From: Bugula neritina
Lineage: Eukaryota; Bryozoa; Gymnolaemata; Cheilostomatida; Bugulidae
Direction of reading: 5' to 3'
Length of the DNA: 64,000 bases
Assembly: GCA_964035545.1 (NCBI GenBank)
Contig: OZ037771.1
Location: 14,201,633-14,265,632, forward strand
Every line of letters begins with the position of its first letter. Position 1 is the first letter of the stretch. The translations under genes were made by a program, and so were the position numbers. This document shows positions 55,401-64,000 of the stretch, one piece after another. The notes under the pieces are model-generated. The model made no database searches, was not told the DNA's origin, and saw only the letters and a program-made list of their open reading frames with translations.

Positions 55401-56194
55401 TATGCATTTCGTGGAACAATTACTTCAAGCTGTATCTATGAACGAATCTTCTGTGACAATAAACTGGTGATTTGACACAGAATTAGACTTAATCTAATAT
55501 TTATTTATCTAAATTAGTATACCCATGCAAGTTGTTACTTAAAATTTAATTTGCAAACCTACAGTACAGGTTATAAATAGGGCATCACTTACTGTATGTA
55601 TTGTCTAGTATAACATAACTTACTATACATTATGCCTGGTATAACATAACTTACTGTAAGTCTTGTCTGGTATAATGGCGTTGAACTGATCAGAGAAATC
55701 ATAGGAACCCTCTTCTCCAGCCTTGAGCGCCTGAACTGGCCCCAGGTCGTTAGTAGCCGAAGTGCTGGTGGGCGTGGCTGGCACAGCAACCTTGACCTGA
55801 GGCTGTCCGGCTGGTTTTCTCCTCAGTGGAATCCTACCTTGTCGACTGCCACCTGGAAGTCTCGAACGTAAACTGCCTCTCGTACCGAACTTGGGTCGAG
55901 TCAGGGTAAACCTGCAAGCAATTTGATTAAATTAATAGTCCATTTAAATTCAGTATGTAGCCAAATTTTGCAAAATGACTAATGATACTAGAAAATATAT
56001 TACAGATAATAAACATTTTTCCTAAAAATACAAGACCCTTTGGAGAGTTTAGTTACATACCTTCTTTTGGTTACGGCGCCAGTTGATAGCCGTATGGCAT
56101 TTCCTGTTCTGTAAGTGCCGCTGTTCACGTCAGCATTACACGTCCACATGTATGCTGCCAGCAATACAAATGCTGATACCAACAATTTATTCAT
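49441..56194 (-). CDS. Secreted protein with three immunoglobulin domains
   Basis: Nine exons in transcript order: 56061-56194, 55655-55911, 54060-54244, 52316-52544, 52037-52206, 51595-51709, 50447-50637, 50137-50275, 49441-49607. They total 1,587 nt (528 aa plus stop), GT-AG and in phase. The ATG at 56192-56194 gives a signal peptide (MNKLLVSAFVLLAAY, to about residue 23). Residues ~40-130 are a basic Arg/Gly/Pro-rich stretch. Three Ig domains follow (~150-268, ~270-363, ~370-473), each with both cysteines and the core tryptophan: VHCAF/IWWTK/GKFKCS, LFCQP/VWWTAK/YTCHV, LRCET/VQWLKD/YQCKAVNDAG. The tail is acidic. No membrane span or GPI signal is seen, so it is probably secreted, for adhesion or recognition. 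A specific family is not identified. Confidence 0.87.
49779..49872 (+). mobile_element. Short tRNA-like SINE, family B, copy 3
   Basis: 'ttacccagtg', a short C run, A-box CGTGGTGTAATGGTAAGC, B-box GGGTTCAAATCCC and a T-rich end. It lies in the last intron of the Ig gene. Confidence 0.65.
50007..50099 (+). mobile_element. Short tRNA-like SINE, family B, copy 4 (degenerate)
   Basis: 'tcacccagtagtccctgtgg' start and 'gtggaggcaattaatttt' end match the family, but the middle is replaced by a run of about 15 C and the B box is lost. Same intron as copy 3. Confidence 0.55.
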
Positions 56195-59100
56195 TTTCAA
56201 GATATATGCTTTGCCTCTCGACTGTTAGCAAGTAAACAGGAAGAGCACAGAAAATGTGTATGATTGTTTTACAGCTGTCAAGTCATTTTATATGCTTTGA
56301 ATTTCCAGACCTGCCAACCATTGTGAAAGAATAAAATGAAAGACTGGATGTGATTGGCTACTATTGATTGAACTTCACTTTGAACATGGCAGGTATGATG
56401 TGGAATGAAGAATGAAATGGTTATGTTACTTGAGCTAATAGAACATTTTTAATCTGCATATTTCGTCGTCATCATTTGCGTCAGCATTTGTCTAATAAAT
56501 TGCATTTAATAATACAAGACACCAAATGCATTGAAAGCCACATTCTTTTGAAAGAAAAAATATTTTAAATTCTTACAGATACTGTTGCTTTGTGTTTGAA
56601 ACAACAATAAGCTCTCTGTATAAACTATTAACCTGCAGCTATTTTTAATTTAAGCTTCATATTAAAATATGTTGAAACAGTGAAATGTGACCAACATTAA
56701 ATCTAAACTATAGAATTGACTCTAGTTTGAACATGAAATTTAAGGCTGTTCATATTTTTAAAAGTTGGGTAATCAATTTATCAACTTTATTTTTAAATTA
56801 ATGACTTCTGAAAATTTAGTTACGCAAAGCATACTATACTTTTCATTAATTATAGCATTTCTTATGCATAGATTTGTGTTATGTCATCAAATATTATTAA
56901 AGTTCTCATATGTGTAGGTCTATTTATTTAAAGATATGTGTTTTTTTAATTTCGGCTATAATTCATTGTCATCAATTATGTGTTTTTTAAAGATATATAA
57001 ATAATTCATTACACATTGTGTTAAGAGCTATACAAAATAATGCATTTTAAATAGTGTTATATTATTTTGCAATGAATCACATTGGTGTATTGTAATCTAT
57101 TTCCTGCTACTATACTGTCACATTATATAACAAATATTATGTCATATTAACTTATAAATTGTTGCCTAATGTCATAATACATTGCATAGTACAATGTATT
57201 TCAACTGAACATGTATATGGAATATATCATGATATATTATGCTATATTGTGATAACAAATATAATATTTTATATTATAATATATGAGTTAAATTAGGGAG
57301 AGTTACAAAGACAAACCCAATTAAATCTTCAAGAAAATAAATGCACTGAAAATCTCACAAAGAAAATGAGTGTAATATTTGAGTTCAGCCGTCTCCGGTA
57401 ACTCCAGTCGAACTGTCTTGGGTGTCATATGGCAGCATAGTATACCGCAGAGTATGCTAACATAGTATAATATTGTGTAACATAGTATAATATTGTGTAA
57501 CATTGAGTTATATAAGTAGCTGTATTGACTTAAACTTATACTTTATAAATCATGCAACCTGCAGTGCAAGTCAACAATAAACAGTAAAGAATAACTAAGT
57601 GCATGCATTGCTTGTTATTGCGTTGGTGTCAATTTAAATTGAAAAATTCGTTTACAAGTAACATTCAGTAACAACACTGAAATTCTACACGCTATAAAAA
57701 ACTGAGAATTGTGTTTTATTAATTAGTGCACTGGATTTTGTACTTGTGATGAGATAATATTGTGAGTGAATGTTTGAGTCTTCATGAAGTTCGATGAAAG
57801 CATTGAACAAAAGCGAATTATTTACATTCCAAAAGATGATCTACGGAAGGAAATATCAGCCATTCTTGTCAATACCTGTGTGAATAAGGTGTCAATTAAA
57901 TAGCTAATGAAGGCTTTGTGCTCGTCTTGCACTAAGAATAAAAAGATGTAGAGAATACGTCTGCTACAAACCAGACGACCTTGATAATGTGAACTCGTAA
58001 TCATGTAACACACATTGTCACACACTTCAATAAGCAAAATATAACGTTTATCAGTTTTCCATTGCTTAGGTCTTTGTTTGAAAATCATTGCATCAATTTA
58101 ACGTAGAAATTCAGCCTAAAGAAGCTAGTGTTCATTTTGCTCATTCAGAATTTTAGCAAACTTTTTCTTCAACAGAATTGTTATCATTTTTAACTAGATT
58201 GAAATGCTTATCTTCAGTCAACTGCATTTAAATAGCCAATAAATTTACTTAGCTTTATTTCCAAATATTTCATTAGCTGAATGAGTTAAAGTTGAAGCTG
58301 CTGTGTATTTGCTGAGCAGCTGCTTCTCCAACTGTAAACAAGTCAGACGTCATAGAATTTGTAATTGAAACATGGCTGCAGTCAGGTGAGGTCATCAAGG
58401 TTATTTGTAGGTTACATACCTCAATCACGTCAGCGTATAAATTCAAAATGACTCTTACAAACAAGTATGGTGTACAGAAGGAGATCTGTATTTTCTCTGT
58501 ATAGCATTAGTTCTAGTAAGTTTCTATACAATAGAAGGCTGGGTTAGTTTTTAGCTCCAAACTCAAGCACTATGCTTAAGAGTGAAGAACCAAAGCTATA
58601 CAAGAATCTGTATCTCACACTAAATAAGATGAACCGCAATCTAAACATATGTGCATGTAATATTTATACATGTTTTGAGTGCTTAAAATATGTGTTCAAA
58701 AATACTTGATTTGTTATTCGAAGTGAGTCATCAAGTTGAGGTTATAGTAAAAACTTGAAATAAACACCATTGCATCAATTATACTGTTATAAGAACAACA
58801 CCATATGGTATATCTATAGTTTTCCACAAATAAATACATCACTCGAAATAAATGATCCAACTAACTGTAATTGAAATAGCTTTATAAGGAAAGTTAGTTG
58901 ACTGAATAACAACTGCAGTTTTTGAAACTTTGAGTTATTGATCTACCCTCATGTTTTAGACCACCCCGTATAGCAATACCTTCCAACAGTCAATAAAAGC
59001 TCAAGGTGTGTGGTAAAATATTTTGTGTTGTTCTTTTCTTACGGATGACTGGATAATTTTATTGCCTTTTAAAATTCCCAGTCAATGACAGCTTACTATA

Positions 59101-62096
59101 CGTCTATTCTCTACCCTGCTTTGTGATTTAAGGTATTTTAACTTATATTATAGCAACACTGAAATGAAAGCAAATATTTTCTAGTGTAGCTATTTACATG
59201 TTACCGCTATGAGATATGTGCTCACTTATTCTAATGCTAGCTTAAGCATGAGCAGTACATTTATAAAGAGGAAGTTGCATAAAATATTAGAAATCCATGC
59301 TGTGAAATAGAGAGTAGAACAAATAAATTAACAGCATTTCTCTACAATCACTAAGAATAATAGCAGCTAACTATGAAAAGCATCTTTTACAAATATATTG
59401 ATAATTGCTTTTGTTACCCAACGTAATTTAATTTTTTAGTATAGCGTATATTTTTAAGCTAAGGTTGCTTGAAAAATGCAGGTTTATATAACCATGGGCT
59501 TCCGTCTTATACTATACTGTATTTTTAGCAATACTTCTTCTTAGCCTTAAATTTAATAAGTTTTTTATAAACTCCAGCAGCGCGATGGATGTTTACACAA
59601 TTGCCCGGTAGCTGTTTAGGTTCTTTACTACGAAACAGAAAGGTTACATTCAGTTTTCGTGCCAAAAATAATTAAAATACAAATATAAATAGTGTTTGGC
59701 ATCTTGTTTATGTTATCTTGCATAATATGTTTAATACAATTATGATATATATATAGAAGAAAATAATTAATAGTAATTTCCAACTTATTTAGTGTACAGA
59801 TGTGTGTACTGATTATATACTAAATATCAAAGAGAGTTATAATTGCTGGTCAGAGCAAACCTTTACCTGTGGCGCCCATATGCTTGCAGCTTTGAAGACA
59901 CACATTTGATTCAGAAAGTTTTTGATTAATGAGAACTACTAGTCCATAAATTAGCACTGTCTTCATCAAAATGAATTTATACTTTAAATAAAACTACTGC
60001 ACTTTGACAACGTTGAGAAGTTGACTAAAAAAAGGCAAAGATTAAGTCACATAAATGTAATATTTAAAAGAGAGACAGAATTTATTCTTCTTTGTTTTGA
60101 TTTGGTTGATTTCTTTGTAGTGTTAATTAAAACTTGTTTTGACTGAGTACTGATCACAGCTGAGTGATAAATTGTCGCACATGTTCCACTCGGAAAATGC
60201 TTTGTAGCTGAAGGTAAAAAGTAATTCCACACATAGCTGAGTGGTCAACACTGCACTGTACTCTTGCTGCTAATTGCTACCAAGTAATAGCAGAGTATGT
60301 TTTCTGAAGCCTTAGGGTTGAAATCGTTAGTAGGGTTGGTTAACCTACCAGCCTGTCTTTATGGATAGCCAACAATAACAAGTCAAAAGTGGAAAAGTCT
60401 TTGAAGATAATCTACATGTATGTCTGACACATGTTTGCTTTGTTTACCTTCTCTCCCCTCTTAGGGGGCATCAGCTATTGATGATCTAATGCTATTATTT
60501 GTTTTATTTAATGTTGTGGTACATTATATTCTATTAAAGTTTATTGTATTGCATTTCATTATGCTGTTACATTAATTAGTTATGCTTCAATATGCATAGT
60601 TACATATTTTAATCAATTGCATTGCATTATGTTGTATTATAATTTATATTATAGTATAATTTTTTCTATCATATTATATATATGATTGTACTACTTGATT
60701 GTACTGATTGTACTACTATATAATGATTGTACTACTTTAAATCATATTGCATTTAATCTTATTACGTAATTTAATGTGAACTATTTGCAGTAACAAGCTT
60801 TTGTTGGTATAAGATTTTGTAAAATTTCTTTCCCTATTGCTACATTACTTATAGACATAACTACGGTAATTCACTATTAGAATTGTCTGTTGTCAGTAGC
60901 AAGTAAAGTGGCATTAAATTATTTTTGCAAAAAGGAAAGCTAAGTAAAACATTGATACACTTAACAGTTTCATGGGATTGAGTGCCCAATAACTGCCAGC
61001 ATATGGCTGTATTACATAATCTTATAAAACAGCTTCGATCAGAATTCTTATTTCTTCTTCAGCAAAGATTTCAAAATAACTGCATGCCACATGGTAGTAG
61101 CTTTACATACACATCTGCCTTTTCTGTACTTTCTGTTTAAAAAACTGTGCGACAAAAAACCTTAAAAATACCCCAATATTTTCCCAATGGGTGTTTCTTC
61201 CGCTAACTTTATTATCAACATATAAACGTGTTATAAATATTATATGAATTACAGTGTTTAAGTATATTATAGATTGACATTTTTGTGTAGGTATTTATTG
61301 TGTATTGCATATTCACGGCATGTTTTCAATTTGCTGAAGTATTTTGCTATATTAGCAAAATGGCATACATTTTGTATTTAAGCAATACAATAATGCTATT
61401 CATAAGTGTTGGGTAACGTATTCTTGGATTAGTCATTCAAGTTCGATGGTGAGATAACTTCAAAACCTGACTCTATTTATCTCTCATTATTGACTTTAAT
61501 ATAGAGATGCTGCAGTATGGTAATATAATTAGAATTATTGTAAAAAATAAAGTGCTTTAAGATTTTATATTCTTTAGTTAAATTAGTTTATTCCAGTTAC
61601 TGTTCAGCAATTCTACTATAATTCAATTTGAGTGAGATAGGCATTGAATGCATTTACTAAGATTTAGTAAACAGACTATCAAACACAGAACCCCATTCCT
61701 TAAAAATAACGCCATAAGCAACAATAAAATAATCAAGTTAACAAGTTCAGTTCTACGTCTATGCAAAGCAAAAATATTCAATATCATTGGACAAAACATG
61801 ACTTAAGACAATCAATTAGCAAGATGTGGCACGACCAGGCAATGACTTACAGCAGCTTAAAGTGGTAACCGAAAGCAAAAAGAGTACAGAATAGCAGTCG
61901 CCTTGACAGGATATTCAACTAATCAACGTAATTGACTCGCTACAACAGCCCCAACAACTATTTGTTTCCCTAACAAGGTTGTAGAGTGATAAATGGGATA
62001 ATATTAATTATAGACGCACTAGCTAAGAGTTCTTATATCCAAGTATTATAGAGTAATATAAAATAAACTATTAGAATAGTCGGCAGCAGGTAACGT
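56195..62096. other. Intergenic region with no gene seen
   Basis: About 5.9 kb of AT-rich sequence. Open frames at 57321-57503, 57822-58088, 58273-58464 and 60047-60232 (minus) are short, lack recognisable protein features and have no convincing splice partners. The first part should hold the Ig gene promoter and the last part the 3' UTR of the myosin-like gene. Confidence 0.5.
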
Positions 62097-63066
62097 TCAC
62101 TCCTCTTCTTCTTTGTCATCATTGACCACACGACGCTCAATAATAATCTTTGGGTTAGATGTCAATGGCGACGCTTCACGAAGGTCTCCGGTGCTTTGAG
62201 AAAGAGAAGAGGTTGTTGTGAAATAAGTGGCGCCACCTGGTAGTGTGACTTCTACAATAGTACATTGTGTAGTTAGTATTATGTTATATTATATTATATA
62301 ATATTATATTATAATATAGTATTCTTATAGTACTATGTTATATTATGTTTATATTTTCTATTATATTATACTATAGCATATTATAAGATTGGATACTATG
62401 CATTATAATTATAATTATTATTATTATGTTATAATATGTTATGTTACGATACATAACAATATGCTATATTATAACATGCTATACTATTTCATATCATACT
62501 ATTATATATTATAACATGCTATACTATATTATATCATACGGAAATAGTAGAATTTTGGATTCGGCCAAATTAAATGTCTGAATGAAAATTGTGAAGGCGT
62601 AAACGCAACGCTATACTAGGAGTTACCTCTCCTTGGCACCCTCACATACTCCACATACTCTTCAGAGTTTCTGGCAGCAGCGGCAGCAGCTGCTCTCTGA
62701 CGCTGCTGATAATTTTTCAGAGAATTCTCAGCAGACGTAGCTCTGGCCTCGTGGTGCTCCACCAATGAGGCCAACTTTCGGCAATGAGTTCTCATTTTGA
62801 CAACCGCATTTTCCTGAAATGCATTTGTAAGAGGAAAGCATACGTGAGCATTTACCTTGTGTGTGTAACGTTGTGATGCAATAAGAGGGTATGTTAGGAG
62901 GTTATGCTCGAATAATGCGCACAACTTCTCTTTGTACGCTGGTGCTACGAGCCCGGGACCTGCTGGCCAACTGACTACGCTCCGCCGCGTCGGCCCTGCC
63001 TTCTGCTTCTTCCAGTGTCGCCTGCAGTTTTCGGTATTTACCCAACGTGATAGTGGTGACCTCTTC
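62097..63066 (-). CDS. C-terminal exons of a myosin/paramyosin-like coiled-coil protein (partial)
   Basis: Three exons are visible: 62902-63066, 62627-62813 and 62097-62251. The first encodes a myosin-rod-like end (GKYRKLQATLEEAEGRADAAE) followed by a basic non-helical tail and its own stop at 62902-62904. The second encodes a related heptad segment (THCRKLASLVEHHEARATSAE), an alanine run and RNSEEYVEYVRVPRR. It splices in phase to the third, which ends in DDKEEEE and a stop. Both rod-like exons start at the same codon phase after an acceptor, which fits alternative C-terminal exons, as known for insect muscle myosin heavy chain. A serial arrangement would need the weak donor at GAA|GTTGTG. 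The protein would be a filament-forming muscle or cytoskeletal component. The 5' part lies beyond the window. Confidence 0.7.
62270..62545. repeat. AT-rich TATTA/ATGTT simple repeat
   Basis: Degenerate five-base repeats such as 'ttatattatatta' and 'cataatatgctatatta' between the last two exons of the myosin-like gene. Confidence 0.85.
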
Positions 63067-64000
63067 CTACATCACAGAGGAAATGGGAACACTTATAGAG
63101 CTCATTGGTTGCATGGATGGTAAGACTACAAGCTAGCCCAAGGTCAAGGTGTTGCATGTACACTATACTGCGTTTCTATAGCAACTTAGAAATGATGAAT
63201 GAGGAGCTGCACACATAGTTTTCTCATGCTAAGCGAATGGAATGGGGAGGTGATGAGTCAATACAAACATAAGTAAACAATTCATGCATGGAACTAAAGC
63301 TAAGGACGAACAGCAGAGCTAAGGGCATAAAGTGATGATCTAACTTGCTAAACGCAATAATTTAAATTGCCAATCGCTTACATGTATTTAAATATTTATG
63401 CACAATATTTTAATAAATATTTTTTCAATTATAAATTTGCTTATCTCTAATAGTAATTCACACAAACTAAACTCATCGTATGGTAGGTACACTACAATGA
63501 ACTACGAATAGCAAGCTGAGGAATGGGTGCAATGCAAGTAACACTTGGTTACCACGGACACCAAATTGTGATTAAGGAAAAGGTCACCAAGTAGAATTTT
63601 GAGAAGAGACAACGATAGATATGCAGTGACCTCAAGCTCTAAAGTTCAAGGTCATTTAGCAAAAGCTCCACTGGAAGAATGAAAGGCAGCCTCTGTCAGC
63701 GAGCCAACACAATACACTCCTAGCTGCCGAACAAGCTGTACAATTTGCTGTCGAGGTGTTCAAATTGGGTGCACAAGATGTTGTTACAGTGAGAAGTATA
63801 CATTAATAGCAATAGTAAACTAAACACAATAACACTGTAGCAAAAGTATTATAACTCTATTCATTGTCAAACTCTGTTATTGCTCTAGGTTGCCTGGCAG
63901 TTTAGTGTAAAATTAGACAAAACTGTCGTGTTTACTATAGAAAAGAAAAGACAATAGAATTAGTTCAGTCAAATAATATTTTGTAATTATTTTGAATGTT
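63067..64000. other. Intron or upstream sequence of the myosin-like gene
   Basis: No further heptad-rich exon was found on the minus strand up to the window edge. The sequence is presumed to be an intron of the same gene. Confidence 0.4.

Overview
This window is an AT-rich piece of an invertebrate animal genome. The evidence is that it holds multi-exon genes with GT-AG introns of a few hundred bases and more, secreted NHL-repeat and immunoglobulin-domain proteins, a CARD-coiled-coil protein, a clan-3-like cytochrome P450, the C-terminal exons of a muscle-type coiled-coil protein, and animal-type retroelements (a CR1-like LINE, a Ty3/Gypsy element, tRNA-derived SINEs). A spiralian or similar marine invertebrate fits, but the sequence alone does not fix the phylum. 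I assembled each gene by hand from translated blocks and GT-AG boundaries. Four complete models and the P450 close with a length divisible by three and with matching codon phase at every junction.

Layout. 1-5.0 kb: gene-free dispersed or duplicated repeat. 5.0-8.8 kb (+): secreted NHL-repeat protein, six exons. 8.8-11.5 kb: repeat copy, candidate solo LTR and a SINE. 11.5-23.2 kb (-): eleven-exon P450 whose only visible lesion is an in-frame TGA at codon 124. Its introns carry a full-length LINE with both ORFs open, two MITE-like elements (one nested in a SINE), SINEs and a minisatellite. 23.2-24.1 kb: head-to-head intergenic region. 24.1-35.3 kb (+): unrecognised secreted, heavily N-glycosylatable protein, ten exons. 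Its third intron is stretched by a 6.2-kb Gypsy element with near-identical LTRs but an internal deletion in pol. 38.7-47.8 kb (+): CARD-coiled-coil protein, eleven exons. 49.4-56.2 kb (-): secreted three-Ig-domain protein, nine exons, convergent with the CARD gene. 56.2-62.1 kb: no gene seen. 62.1-63.1 kb (-): 3' end of a myosin or paramyosin-like gene with two candidate alternative C-terminal exons; its 5' part lies beyond the window.

The most distinctive biology is in the mobile elements. The Gypsy element has a perfect 18-nt primer-binding site matching the 3' end of an animal tRNA-Leu as I recall it, a G_TTA_AAC -1 frameshift site in the gag/pol overlap, and a zinc-finger accessory ORF downstream of pol that appears to be made by splicing. 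Its pol lacks the RT catalytic core and RNase H. The P450 nonsense codon replaces the arginine of the WxxxR heme-contact motif. No direct functional link among the host genes is visible; a defence or extracellular theme (CARD, Ig, NHL, P450) is only suggestive.
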